Assembly: GCF_023898315.1 (NCBI RefSeq)
Contig: NC_064616.1
Span: 707,759,389 to 707,823,388, forward strand
Direction: 5' to 3'
DNA from: Schistocerca nitens
Taxonomy: Eukaryota > Arthropoda > Insecta > Orthoptera > Acrididae
Length of the DNA stretch: 64,000 bases
Under the pieces are notes generated by a model. That model was not told where the DNA came from and ran no database searches. It saw only the letters and a list, made by a program, of their open reading frames with translations. Of this stretch, positions 22,101-37,100 are shown piece by piece. Each line of letters starts with the position of its first letter. The first letter of the stretch is position 1. The position numbers and the translations under genes were made by a program.

Positions 22101-25100
22101 TGTTAATCAGTTCAGTCCTTACTTGCAGTTGAATTTAATGTAAGTGTTGCTGTTTATTGCTTTTGTTCTTCGTGCTGCTGAGATAGTTTCTAATCACAGG
22201 TAATTTTGTAACAAGAAAGGAAAACCAATTTTGTTTTGTCCACTATCGTTATGGTAAGTTAAAAATACCCACTGCTACAATAACCGAAATACCTCTCTAT
22301 AGCAGTTTAATGTTTTAGCACTGGAGTCATTGTTTGGAGACTGGTAGACCTTTCGGGTTGCAATATTTCACAAGGCAGCAGAGTGGTAAATGTAACTGCA
22401 AATAAAATTAAATTAAAATCAGTGCTCAGGAATACACTTGAGTTCCTGTGTTACCTAAAAATCTCATTGATAAACAAAAATCGAAATGGCAATGGTTGTA
22501 TCTCTGCTCAAAATTTTATGTTTAGTAGCCCAATGGTAAATTATCAGATTTGGTCTGCCGGGCAGACCTCAATTATGAAAACAAGTTCAGATAGGAATGA
22601 TGGGGACAGGTATGTGATGACAGCACATTCTATAGTACATTTATTTCTAAAAGATTTTTACAGTGGTTTGGTTGAATTAGTCAGACACAACATACCTTTC
22701 CTCCATAATCTATTCACACATGTTTTCAGATGTTCTAGGATTTTAAACTGTTGTTTTTAAGGTGGAGAAACATTTATATAAAAGTATTTTTTTGTCACTT
22801 TTGTAAGAGTACTTATCTTGATTTGGGGAATAATTCTTTCTCAGCCAGGCACATTTAATTTTAATGTTGATTTTTGTAAGATTTCAACAATATGTGTAAT
22901 TCAGTGATATTTACATTGGAAGGCAGCTAGCAATCGTCATTTTGTACTGTGTATCTGTGCATAAAGATTACTCACTTTTAGAGCAATATATCACGTCTTC
23001 ACATTTTACTGCAAGAAAGTTGTTCCACTGTGAAATTTCTTATTTGTGATATGCTTGGAACAAGGAGTGAGATTACAACTCTTGTGTATGTGTAAATAAA
23101 CCTCAGGTAAGTGATAATGTGTGAGGTATGTTACAGTTGAGCTCATCAGCATCAAAGGCTGTATTACCACATTATAATGAATAAATGTAAACTCATTTGT
23201 TACATCATACATTCCAAGTCTAGTTTAAATCAATGCATGAATCAATGTTAATATTCCAAAACTGTAGCGCATAGTATTTGTGTATTCCATTTTGTGTTAA
23301 AAATAAATTTGGTTGCTGTAGTTTAAAGTTGACTATTAAAATAATGATTTAAAAAGTTCTTGATCACTTAAGGATATTGAAGAATTTTAATTACATGAAA
23401 TATCTTAATTTGAATTGGGGTATTTCGGATGCTTTGAGGTGATGAAGGAATTCGGAGGTTTCAGATAAGTTTGGAAATTTGAATACAAGATTGTATTAGA
23501 AGTTTGTTATTGTCAAAAGAGGTTTGAACCCTTTAACACCAGAAATTATTCAACCAACCTTAAAATTCTTCTGCTCTGTGATAGTGAACCTTTCTAATAG
23601 TAAGCTGAGCTGTGTTTCGTTAGCAAAGAGGGAATACATTAATATAATGTTAATCCATTTGTGAATAAAGTGAAGTTATCATATCGACAAATTAAGAGAT
23701 TTTGAGAATATGTTATAATTACTTTAGAAAAAAGCAGATTATGTATATAAGACTAAAAAATAAATTTGATTCATAATAAGAACATGACCCTTTTTAAGAT
23801 CCTTTATTACACATCGTACCTTCTTGCTGACAAAATCCTATGTCCTTGTATCAATCTCTTCATTCTGCCATACTGGCCTAAATCTTGGCATTCTACAAGC
23901 TGGAATAACTGCAATAATCTAGTTTCAAAACCCAGTGCTTGTCATTCCCTGCTGGCGAATAAAATGAAGTTGATGGACCATGTGAGTGAATAAAGCATCC
24001 TTCTGCTCAGTGGCAGTTTCATGGACGTTTCCAATCCAGCACACTTTTTCATAAATGTCTGCAGTATATTGCCCTGGATGGAGGTCCAATGTTAATATAC
24101 ATCCTTCTCTACTGTCAATAAATTTGATCACAAAAGGTGATGGATTGTTTGAAACGGCTGGTCTGAATTGTTTCATCAGTTGGAAAAACTATTTTTCTCT
24201 CATTCCTGCTAACAGTATGCTTATGTTTAAACATCTATTCTTGTGTGGATTTATTTTGTTCACTTTTTTTTCTTAGCTGAAGAAAGCAAATGTAATGTTA
24301 TTAATTTCTTAAGTACAGAAGCAAAACAGATGTAATAGGTGCAAGAATCTGCCTATTAACTAGCCATGGCAAGCTTGCTCTCAATGTTAACTGCTTTGTT
24401 GTACCTGCAACCCCCTCACAAGGTGACTTTCCATGACTTCTAGCAAAAAATATCCATTCTGTCGCATGCCAAAGACTTTTGTTGTGATAGCACAAACTGA
24501 GAAACTTTTGTATTGGGTGCTGGAGGTCTCACTGAAATACTTTGTGGCATATCTGAGTGAAGTGTGTTTTTACATATTTGATCATTACCTTGAAGAGAAA
24601 AAAAGAAAAACGGCACTGTGATTGTGTTAAATCGTATACAGTCACTGACAACACACACATTCATACTTTTCACCTTCCGATTTCGAGAAGAATAGATAAC
24701 TGTGTGGATTGTTGCTTGAGAAGTATCCCGGTGGGAACATTACACTGCCTCTTGAACATTAAACAAACAGATTTTAGCAAAATACATTAAGATAATAAGC
24801 TTTTCTGCCTTTAGATCACATGTAAGGACTAAAGATATGAACTCTGATGCTTGGTAATATAATGACATGACAGGCTCAGTTTTTGTCCCTACTCCTTCAA
24901 TAAATTCATCCACAGCCATCTGCTTCGTGTTCCCAGTGTACCTGTCAGATTGGATAGATTGCTCCTACACAACAATTTCCTGTGGATCAAGATCTGTGTG
25001 AAACCTTGTAACTTCAGATGCTGCAGTTTCTTGGTCCAGGACACTTTGCATATCAATAAAGCATGCATTCTTTAGATTAAATACGTAAAAGTGCTTTGCT

Positions 25101-28100
25101 GAAAAGCTCTTTATAATTTTCACTTATTGCTGCTCCACTAAGCGTAAGCTTAACATTCTGATGACCTACAGGAACGCAAACTGCATACATTTCAGCTCGT
25201 CCAACTGTTACACACCCTTTTGGTCTAAATTTACAGCGTCTGCATCTGCCAAATGAAGGGATCACATTGTTAAAACAAGAAGTCTGCAGGCACCAGTTAC
25301 CGAATGCTGGCCACTATTTTGATGAGTATGAAGTTGGATTCTTCCTACATGTCAGGCAATGGGCATGAAGATGGCATAGTGAAACACTGAAACTGATTCC
25401 ATAAGTAAAATAAAATTTGAAAAATAGATGGCTGAAGGTGTTTCTGATTTGCTGTTTTATATCGAACAGCAGAAGTCTCTGAAACATCCCGTATAAAGAT
25501 GGACTTGAAGAGATCTGCTGGTAATTGTCTTCCTTGTCAGTTTACAGGAATAATCTCGTTCTCTGCCTTAAGCTTTGAGCATGTTTTACCATTCTTTCCG
25601 ATACTTCAAAATGTGGTGGTGTTTCTCCAGTGGTCTGGCTTATAGGTGTCAAGGTTAAAATTTGTGTCTGTTCTTTGATTGGATTCCTGCATCTTGCTCT
25701 TCAGTTAAATTGACAAATGTGTGTGGTCAGCATAGTTTCCATGTTGCTTGCTTTTACTGCCCTCTTCAGTTTACTGACAAGGGAACCTCCCCATCGCACC
25801 CCCCTCAGATTTAGTTATAAGTTGGCACAGTGGATAGGCCTTGAAAAACTGAACACAGATCAATTGAGAAAACAGGAAGAAGTTGTGTGGAACTGTGAAA
25901 AAATAAGCAAAATATACAAACTGAGTAGTTCATGGGAAGATAGGTAACATCAAGGACACTGGGACCGCAGGAGCGCCGTGGTTTCGTGGTAACGTGAGCA
26001 GCTGCGGAACGAAAGGTCCTTGGTTCAAATCTTCCACCGAGTGAAAACTTTAATGTTTTATTTTCAGTTTATGTGACAAACTCTTATGTTTTCATCACTT
26101 TTTTTGGAGTGATTATCACATCCACAAGAAAACCTAAATCGGGCAAGGTGGAAGAATCTTTTTACCCATTCGCCAAGTGTACAAGTTAGGTGGGTCGACA
26201 GCATATTCCTGTCATGTGACGCACATGCCGTCACCAGTGTCGTATAGAATATATCAGATGTGTTTTCCTGTGGAGGAATCGGTTGACCTATGAACTTGCG
26301 ATCAAATGTTTTCGGTTCCGATTGGAGAGGCACGTCCTTTCGTCTACTAATCGCACGGTTTTGCGATGCGGTCGCAAAACACAGACACTAAACTTATTAC
26401 AGTGAACAGAGACGTCAATGAACAAACTGACAGATAATAACTATGCAAAAATAAAGAAAGTAAAATTTTCACTCGTGGGAAGACTTGAACCAAGGACCTC
26501 TCCTTCACCAGCTGCTCACGCTACCACGGGACCACGGCGCTCCTAAACTTACGTTTTCCTTGATGTTGCCTATGTGGCCCATGGACTACTCAGTTAGTAT
26601 ATTTTGCTTATTTTTTCACAGTTCCACACAACTTCTTCCTGTTTTCTCAATTGATCTGTGTTCACTTTATCAAGACCTATCCACTGTGCCAAGTTATAAC
26701 TAAATCTGAGGGGGGTGCTATGGGGAGGTTCCCTTGTGAGTCACACCTATAGAATTTGTGATGTGATTCCTAATAACGCTGTTGAATTTTGTGCATCTCA
26801 TACTGAGGCTTATCTCTGGTCCTCACAGTTTGTAGGCAAAGCATAAGTTGATAAGTGGATGTTTCTCTTCATTTGGTGTGGATGACTTTGATGATGATGC
26901 CTATAAAACTGCCACCATATATTTACTTATCACTTGGAAGCTGGACAGATTTTCTGACTTGGCTTGATGTTATGAACAAGCTTCATCTAACTCTTGTTAG
27001 CATTCACTAAAATCAAACAGTTTCAAAGCAGCTATCTGTAAATAGAAAATTGCATACTTAAATGCTCCAGCTCCTTACTGTCCAGTTGAGCAGGAGAGTG
27101 AGCTGCTCCCTTCTGTGTTTTTGCTACTCAATCATGGAAGTATTACTTGGAAAACACCATTGGCTCAAATTGCAGTTCACTGAAAGTACGCACATTGTAT
27201 AACACTAGATTGTAATGTTTGCATGCCCTCGCAAAGCAGATGCAACATACACTGAGTCTGAGAACCCACACACCTTGCTGCAAACACAGCAATAAAATGC
27301 AGATAGTATGGACAAGGCCCCCAAGAATGAAACAAACATAAGTGTAGCTGGCTTTTAAACTTGCTGTTGACATGATATTTTCTGTAAAATGTGTATCATA
27401 TTTTTTCCGTGTGAATTTAGTTAATTAGTGATAGGTAGTATATTTGTTTAAAAGTGCAGAAATGAGGACATTTAAACCTATGGCTATTTGACAGACTTAA
27501 TTTCATCCAAAAATCACAAAACACTCAGTTCATAGTGAATTACATACGGTACTTTAAAATGCTGATTAAGAATGGGGAAAGTATTTGTGAAGACACTTTG
27601 AGCACACCCACCAGCTGTACTCTCACTAATTTTCTTTACCCTCTCCCCTCTCCAATACTGTTGAGGTGCAGACCATCTGTAGTGTAGGCCTGACTCCCTA
27701 AATTTCCCACTCGCACCAGTAAAATGTGCACCTGGTCAGCAGTCAAAGCCATCTCCAGCTCTGTGTTGACTGATATTGTTAAACATGTGTGCTTTATAGA
27801 TAATTCGACCACATTGTAATTGGCAATATGTTGTCGATAAAGTGATTTCTTTAATTGAAAATGAATATTTTCAAAATGCCAGAGGTTGTTAGGGCATAAA
27901 TTGATGTGTGTGTGTTATGCAAGACAAAATGAGAATGTGTGCCATAACCCAGTAACTAATTTTTTGTGTTTGAAATGAGTTACACATGCTGAAATGAAAT
28001 GAGTGTATTGCTGGGGATGAGCAACATCAAGGAAGCACCCTCAACAATTCCACCAGAGTACACTACCATAAGAAAAGTATATGCAGTTAAAGTATTTAGG

Positions 28101-31100
28101 AGGGTCGATCTATGCAGACAAGACCGAGAACATAACCATGGACACCAGACACACAGCCAGGCATCTCTGACTCCCTTTTGGTTGATTTTGATATCTATTG
28201 TCATTCTCCAGACTAGTCTCATTAAGCAGAGTCTTCAGTGATGCATCAATCGTCTTGACTCATGGAGCATCGAGCATCGACAGTGGTTTTTTTTTCCCTA
28301 CCAAAAAATGTTTGTATGAATTTCTGGTGGTGCAATTGGTTTCTTCCATTGTATTTACATCCTCGACCTGTTGCTCTTCTGTTAGTTGAAACTATGAAAT
28401 TCCTGGGGCTCATGCTTGGTAGGAAACTTTCTTGGTCCACCCATGTGTCTTATCTGGCAGCCCGCTGTATGTGGTCCCTCAATGTTCTGTGTGTCCTCAA
28501 GGGTACTTCTTGGGATGTAGATTGAACCACCCTCCTCCATTTATGCCAGTCCCTTGTCTGTTAGAAATTAGACTGTGTGTTTCGTTTATGCATCTGCACG
28601 TCCATTCCTCTTATGCCGTCTCAGTACTATCCACCATTGTGGCAACCAGTTGGTCACGGGCGCCTTTTACACTAGCCCAGTTCAGAGTTGTATGCATAAG
28701 CTGCTGAACTACCACTGTCCTACTGCTGTGACTTTCTTCTCAGCAGATACGCGTGCCATTTGTCTGCCATATGTGGCCACCTATCCTTTGATTGCCAGTA
28801 TGGGGTGCATCCATCTTCTGTTACCTCCTGGAGTTATCTTTCGGCTCTTGCTCTGGCGACGTAACTTCATGCTACCTGCAACTTTCTCGGTGGGTGTGAA
28901 CCCAGCACCACCTTGGTTTCGTGCAGTGGGCAGTGTTCACCTTGGTGTTCATTCTCTTTCTAAGGACACTACTCCAGCCTCGCTCCATTGCCTTCAGTTT
29001 CACAACCTTCGCATGGGACTTTGCGATAGTACCTTTATGTACAGTGATTGCTCTCTGTCTGACCATGGTGTTGGGTGTGCCTTCATCATTGGCGCCAACG
29101 TTTTTTGGTATCGGCTTCTGGAACACTGCACAGTGTTTACAGCAGAGTTCTTCACCCTGTATCAGGCCACACAGTATATACATTGCCACAGGCTTTTCAA
29201 TTGAGTCATCTGCTCAGATTCTCTTAGTGCTCTTCAAAGCCTATGTGTGCTGTAGACTGTCCATCCCTTTGTGCAGTGGATCTGGGAAAGCTGTAACTTG
29301 CTCACTCTCGATGGAGGCACTGTGATGTTTGTGGGTTCCTGGTCACGTCGGTCTGACAGGAAATGGGCCCGCTGACACTGTTGCGAATGCTACAGTCCTT
29401 GTACCTCAGGCCGCTAGTTCTTACAGCCCCTCCAATCTTTGTGTCGCTGTGTGTCAGTAGGTGGTGTCACTTCGGCATGACCACTGGTCCTCCCTTCATG
29501 GGAACAAGCCTCTCACAGCAACTTGGATGACCTCCTCTCGCTGCAAGATAATTTTAACTAGTTTGTGTATTGGATACTGCTTTTTTAGCCATTGACATTT
29601 GTAATTGATTCTCTTCCACCACTTTGTGCACATTGCACTCCACTTTTGACTGTGTACCATTTCCTGATGGAATGACCTTGGTTTAACCGCTTACATTCCT
29701 GTTTGTTTTTGCCGTCTTGAGTTATGGGCCATTTTAGCGAATGATGCGCGGGCTGTCGACCGTGTTTACTTTTCATCTGTTATAGCAATATGGCAAAGGT
29801 CATTTAATTTTTAGTTCTGGACCTTTCCCCACGTACCTGTTTTTTAGCTGTCTTCTGTTCCGACAATTGGGCTTGGTGTGTAGTCATTTTTAACTCCTCT
29901 CTTTGTCTTCTTGTTATCAAGTTTTGGTATGGGCACATATGACCCTTGTTGTTTTTGTGCGCTAAAAGAAAACAAAACAAAAACCAGACATGTAGAGTTT
30001 GAAAGGCTTACCACTCCTCTAACTCATCCAAGTGCCTTTCGGAGAACCTCATACTCAGACATTACGACTTTGCAGCAAAACCCTCAGTTAATTATGCCTC
30101 ATATTGCCTCACAAAGGCCAGGAGGGGTCCACTCAGAAAACAGTAGGTCAAGGAGAGAAAGATCCTGAGAAGAGGAAGGCAATGCAGAATCTGGCATGAT
30201 GACGAGCTTTACAAACATCACTAAGACATAATCGCGTATGTAAGGAGGTTTAAGGAGAAGGTGACTGACCTATGGGCGCGTGACCCCCACGTGAACCCTA
30301 AATGACTCACCAAGTGAATTGTATTGGTAAAGTTAGATCTGGAAGAATTGGAGTTCCTGCAGGAGAAAACAAGACCACCTGAGGTTTTGGCAAGCTTGTC
30401 TGACAGGGAGTTTTACCAATGTTCCTTACTGTAAGAGACCACAGTGACCAAGTGGGTGCAGGAGAGAGGTGGCTCATAGCCAGAAAATGAAGTGCTAAAA
30501 GAAGAAAATGAGAAAATAAGAATTTCCACCAAAGAGTACATCTTTGGTCCTCATTAAGCCCAATTAGTAATAGTTATAGTAATAGTAATAATAATATACT
30601 GAACTTCCATTATAATTAACCTTTTGTTATAATTATTTAATTCTTGTAAAGACAATTGCAAATTTGTACCAGATCGGGACTTCCACCCAGATTTCCTGTA
30701 TTGTACTAGCAATTGCCTTAATCATTGAGCTGTATCAGCATGCCCTTGGCCTCCTGGAAAGACTATCAGTTAAACATTATAATGGTGTAAGCAAAATATG
30801 AACACTTCTGGAATCTAAAACTAGGTCTGTGATTAGATTGGGTGAGGCAAAAAGGAAGTAACATCCTTGTATGTACATTATATTCCCTTCGTCACAAATC
30901 CTGTGTTAGCTTGTGAAATGCAGAGATCACACAGAGTTAAATACGTGCATAATGGCTCTTGAGATTTTGCATCCAGACAAGTTTCCTATCTTAAGAGTTA
31001 TCCTAGAAAGTCATTGTAGTGTTCACAGTAAACCAGTATCCATTAATGATGATGCAATAATCAACACTTACAATTGTAACAAAGATGCCAGACACTCCAA

Positions 31101-34100
31101 AGAAAAATGAAACTAACATTTGGTGTCCATAACAATGCAGATGCCTGCATTATTATTTGATTACCAATATTGTTGGTTGCTTTGTTCTGTGCGTATTATA
31201 AGACGAAGTAAAAAAAAAATATGAAATAACTGCAAATTGTAAATTTTGTACGTAAAGATTTGGAAGGAGTACTTTGAAGATCTGTTGAATGCCACCAAGC
31301 GGGTAACTAACAGCGATGGAGAGCCTAAGGCAGCAGACGATTATAATAGTGGGGAAATTGATGATCTAACTTGGAATGAAGTGGAAGAAGCCATAAAGAG
31401 GATGAAAGGGGGCAAGGCACCAGGTTGGGACGAAGTAACAGTGGATATGATACGAGCAGCAGGAGTAGTAGGAACCCAGTGGCTATACAGAGTGCTGAGG
31501 GTGGTGTGGAAGGAGAACAGAATTCCTGAGGATTGGAAGAAAGGAATTATAGTCCCGATCTTCAAGAAAGGGGATAAAAGGAGATGTGAGAACTACAGAG
31601 GAATCACCCTGCTATGCCACTGTGGAAAAATCTATGAAAAGATCCTGGAGAAGAGAATAAGAAGCAGTATTGAAAGTAGACTGCAAGAGGAGCAGTACGG
31701 TTTCAGACCGGGAAGATCAACAACGGACCTCATATTTGCGGTAAGGCAACTGCAGGAAAGGCACTATGAGTACGGGAAGGACTTAATCATGGCCTTTTTA
31801 GATATTGAGAAGGCGTATGACAGTATCTGTAGGGGCAAGCTCTGGGATGTGCTGAACACAAAAGGGATAGATGAAGAGTTAACACGAAAAGTCAGAAAAA
31901 TGTATGAGGGAAGTGAGAGTTGTGTGAAAGTGGGGAGGGAACGTACTGCATGGTTCAAGCTGGAAAATGGGCTGCGACAGGGAAGTGCACTTTCGCCTTT
32001 ATTGTTTATTATTGTTATGGATGAAATCCTACAGCAAGTATCAGATGCAATTGGAGATCATAAAATGAAAGCAGTGCTTTTTGCCGATGACCTGATGTTA
32101 TGGGGAAATTGCGAGAAGGAGGTGCAAGAGCAGTTAGATGTATGGGAGGCAACGGCAGCACAATATGGAATGCATTTCTCTGCAAAGAAAAGTAAAATAA
32201 TTGTCACAACAAGGAAGAAGAATAGGCCAAATGTGGATATAACTTGTGGAGGGGAAAAACTACAAGTGGTAGAGAACTTCAAGTACCTGGGAAGCATGAT
32301 TGAAAGTAAGGGGGGAAACGCAATGGAAATAAATGAAAGGTGCAGAAAAGCAGGGCAGTTCTACAAATGCATTAGGGGGCTTATTTGGAGCAAGGAGGTG
32401 CCACAGAAATCCAAGGGAATTATATACCGAACCTACTTTGTCCCCATATTGACATACGGAAGTGAGACATGTGTAATGCACAAAAGCGACAAAAGTAGAA
32501 TACAGGCTAGTGAAATGAAGTTCCAGAGGAGCAGGTTGAGTGTAACAAGACGAGACAGATTGCGAAATGTGTATGTGAGGGAAGGACTAAAGGAGGAACC
32601 AGTACAGGACAGGATAGAAAAATCAAGACTGCAGTGGTATGGACACATGAAGAGAATGGATGAGGGAAGAATTCCAAAGAGGATGTTTGATCTGCATCTG
32701 GAGGGGAAGAGGCCCAGAGGAAGACCAAGAGATAGATGGGTGAAGGGAGTGAAGGAATGTGTGACGAGAAGAGGAGAGAACTGGAAGAAGGTGGAAGAGG
32801 GGGAATGGTGGAAAGACAGAACACGATGGAGAGGCTTGTGTTCCCGACAGACCCATCCAGTGGCTGGAAACTGTCCAAGATGATGATGTACGTAAATGTG
32901 CTCTTGTCATTTTATCCTGCTTAATGCTGAGACAATTAGGATTGTTTATTTTGTAATTTGTATGCAATTTGGTTTGCAGGTGAGTATGTTTATACAAAGA
33001 TTAAGACCTGCTGAAGGGCTGAATGTAGATTGCCCTTTTCAAAAAGTGGAAGTTTGTAGAACAAAGTGAAGCAGAAGCAGCATTTTAGAAGTGGTGTGGG
33101 CTAAGTTAAACCTTTTTAAGCAAGTATTCTGTCCCAGAAACCTTGTTTTAAAGGATATTGGTACACACTTCAAAACAAGTGACATGCCATTCAGTCTTGT
33201 AGATTTTTATTGTCACATAGTTTGATCCTGTCAAAGGAATGGGTGTGGTTCCGCACACTGTCCACATATTCTTTCCCCCCCTTTATTGAAATTTGATATA
33301 CTGAATGGACGAAAACTTGAAATTTTATGTGACATTGTGAAATTTATACAATACGGTATTGCTTGATTTTTTGTCATATTGCTATTTGTTTCTCCGGGTG
33401 CTGTGATAGCTGTGTTGTTTTATGTTTATTATGTTTTCATGTTACGACACGGCATATTGCTAAACAGGTGGTTCACTGAACTGATCTGCTGCTTTATTGT
33501 AAACAATTTCATCATTCATTCAAATGCACCTGCAGAGGCATTTTTAATGTGTACCATTTTATGTCAGTGTTTTGAATATTTCCAACCAGCTAATTGTTCA
33601 TGTAGTGTGTGGGAGTGGTGTAAGAACAAAACGTGCTGTGCGAAAAAAGTAGCATGTTAAGACAAGACAGCTATGTTCATATAATTTGCACATCTTAATA
33701 CATTATCAGTTTATGAGCAATAAATTTGTGTACTGCTGTATTTTGTTAAATTTTATCCATGTCATTTCGAAAGTAGGTGCAAGTGTGTGTTAATTTTTGT
33801 CAGTTTCATTTGGTTTTTGCATATATTTATATATGTGTGTGTGTGTACAAAATGTTTCATTAGGTTGAGCAAGACACTCAGAATGAGCTCCTCGTTGGTG
33901 CCATATGTGAAATATTGGTTCAAGCAGCTAGGCAGAATGGTGGAAGATTCGTTTTAGTTGATACTTGCGATTCACCGACAGCCACTCCTAGTCCCAATAA
34001 TGACTCCCCGACTCTTGACCATTCATCGGGGGACTATATAGAGCAGCCAGCAGATGAGAGCTGCTGCCAGAAGCAGTTTCATGCTCACTTAAGGTAAATA

Positions 34101-37100
34101 TAATAAACTTGAATAAACAGCCTGGGTTTGCATGATTTGTTATTTTTACAAGAATTGCTGGATGGAGTAGATAATTGGAAAAATAACTGTTGTGCTGTTT
34201 GTTTTTTATTACGTTTAAAACCAAGTAAGGCTGGGCATAATTATCACTGTCTGTTAGCAGGTTGTTCTGTAGTAGTGAAAATTTTGCTGTTGAAAACAAT
34301 TATTTTGCATAATATTTTTTCCACCTGTAGACATTTTAATATTTTGAAAGTGATCAAGATTTTAGATCACTTGAGGACTTTCACTCTATAAGAGTTTACT
34401 TTTCTTATATGCAACTGTAGTCTCAACCTGTGCAAGGCCACAGGTATTGTGTGCATTTCGATGTGTCGCATTTACTAGTAATAGTGCGCAGCTCGTGGTC
34501 TTGCGGTAGCGTTCTCTCTTCCCGCGCACGGGGTCCCGGGTTCGATTCCCGGCGGGGTCAGGGATTTTCTCTGCCTCGTGATGACTGGGTGTTGTGTGTC
34601 TTTCATCATCATTTCATCTTCATTGACTCGCAATTCGCCGAAGTGGCGTCAACTGAAAAGGTCTTGCAATACGGCGGCCGAACTTCCCCACATGGGGCCT
34701 CCCGGCCAACAATGCCATACGATCATTTCATTTCAGTTTCAGAAAAAAATTTAACCGTGGTCACATGGGTAAGTTTTTTTTGTGTGTAAGTTCCTGAGAC
34801 ATTGTACTGTGTGAGACATTATTTTTAGTGCAGTGGCTGTTTTAATGGACAAAGTTTCTTATTTTGGAATTGATGATTATGACCATTAGTTGCCATTACA
34901 GCTGATAATTAACTAAAAAGGAAGTTTTTCATCATTGTAATTTAATGTTGTACTTTTACACAGCTGTTTTGTTTATTGTGTTCCTCAAAACGGTAGTTAC
35001 CCTTTATTTTGTAGAAATCTAATTTTTATTTGTTGTGGTGAAACATTTTATAGAGACAGTCAGTAATAAGTGGAACTTCTGTAGCCAATTGTACTGTGTA
35101 GAAACAGAAACTAAGCTCCATAAACAAGTTATTGCATTTTATTCATATAGAGAGTAGATTTTTCCATTTCTTACACCTGCGATAGCTTAATATTGTGGTA
35201 CACAGATTAAAACTTTTGTTAAATACTAATACTTGAGGGAATAGATTCCAAATTCCTGTTTACGTATACTGATTTCCATTTGCATGGTTATCTTAAAGAA
35301 CTATTTCTCATTTTATCAAACTAAATTGTTTGTTATTTATAAACAAAAGATCATTGTACAATACTTAGAAACCGGCCAGAGTAATGCATTTGTTAAGGCA
35401 CTGGTTTTGAAATCGAGAGAATGGGTGTCCTTTCAGCCAATGTGATCAGGTAATCTGTGGTTTCACAAACTCACTTCAGCAGAGTGCCAGGATTCTTATT
35501 TCAACAAGGCCTTGTCAAGTCTGTTTATATTTGTGAGTGTATGTTCCTTTGGTTTTTGCGTATGATAAGCTGGCAAATTTTGTATCATTGTAAAATGATC
35601 AGTGCCTGAATAAAAAAACTCAGTTCTGTGGAGAGAGATTCTATAAAAAAATTCCGCTTCAGCTGCTGGCTCTGTGAGATTATAAGTATTTTTGAAAAAA
35701 GTAAACTCGCTGCCCAATATAGTACTGGATATGTGTAAAAGTTCAGTAAATTATGTCGGGAAAACAAAGATTATAACACATACAGAGAAATTTTCTTATG
35801 AATGGTCTCTCTTGGCCACAATACATTTTCCTAATCCATCTGAATGGTGGTATTAATGCTGCTCTTGCTGATACAAATTCCTCGGATATCAAGCTTGCAG
35901 ATATTCAGTAATTGTGTGTCAGTATCTGTTGAACAAGACTGATGTAATGTGTTCAGTATTAGGAAAAGGGTAGATTGTTAATCATCGTAAAGATGACCAA
36001 TGAACTGCAGACAGGCACAGTTAAGACTGTTAAATATTATAGAATAGCAGTCTTATCTTTTTCCTAACATTGTTACTATTCCAACTTTGAGTTTGCATTG
36101 TTTGGTGTATTTTGTTGTTACACTTGCTGCCAGACAACCTGTGTGACAGATAAACAGTTCACTTTTTACTGTGTAACTGCTCGGACAGTTGTCAACGCAT
36201 TTGCTGTTCCCTACAGCCCACATTTTTATATCTTGTTGCCAAGGTTGTTTCTACTGTGTTGCAGGAATGTCACTGGGAAGCCCTTAGACATCCTCCATAC
36301 ATCCTACACTATCCCCAGGCAATTTCCATATTTTTGGATCACTGAAGAAAGGCATTTGCGTTCATTGATTTGTTTCGGACGAAGAGGTGCACATCTAGGT
36401 ACAATCGGGATTCCATAGGCAACCACAAACATTTTTCATGAAGACTTCAGCCTGCTTGTCTGAAAGTGGGATAAATGTATAGTGTTTACTTTTCCGTCTG
36501 TCTCATTTGAGTAACCGCTTATCAAATGCACCTCCTTTGCTGTAGATCAAAAAACCCTCAAACTATTAATTATTTTCTGGCTGACAGTGCTCTTTTTAGT
36601 CATTGTGGTACATAAATTGAATATTGGGAAAGTACGATGTTGTTGCGCCCCTCCCCCCCTCCCCCCTCCCAACCACCCCACATAATGTTGCAGTAGCCAG
36701 CTCCATAGGAGAAACAGTGATGTGCATGGTCACCTGCATGATTTTTGTGGGTTTTTCATTGTATATTGTCTCCCCTTGTCTTTTCACTGGTGTTTCTGCA
36801 TTGGATTCTTCCTACAGCAGCTACGTAAGCTGTACTATGCAGGCAGCATAATTTTATGAGACAGGTGCACGACTAGGAGTATTAAACAAACATCTCCTGA
36901 AAGTTAAAGGGTCCCCTGGTTTTGTTTTAGGTAATGGACAAATAATCCCCTTTCAGACTTGATTGAGGTAAAGATATGGTGTCCATCTAGGCCAGGCTCA
37001 TCAAATTCTGTCCCATGAGGTTAGTGCACCCACTAACTTGCTTGTGGGCAGGCACAAGCAGTGTTGGCTATCCACCAGGCAGCCCTATAGCACACATTCT

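Noticed and set aside
22383-22760. 125-codon + strand ORF
   Set aside because: No motif, intronic, AT-rich composition like its surroundings.
32507-32997. Two minus-strand ORFs of over 120 codons
   Set aside because: Shadows of the LINE reverse transcriptase on the opposite strand.
35376-35500. Possible fourth SINE copy
   Set aside because: Only scattered matches to the A-box region and body; too decayed to call as a feature.
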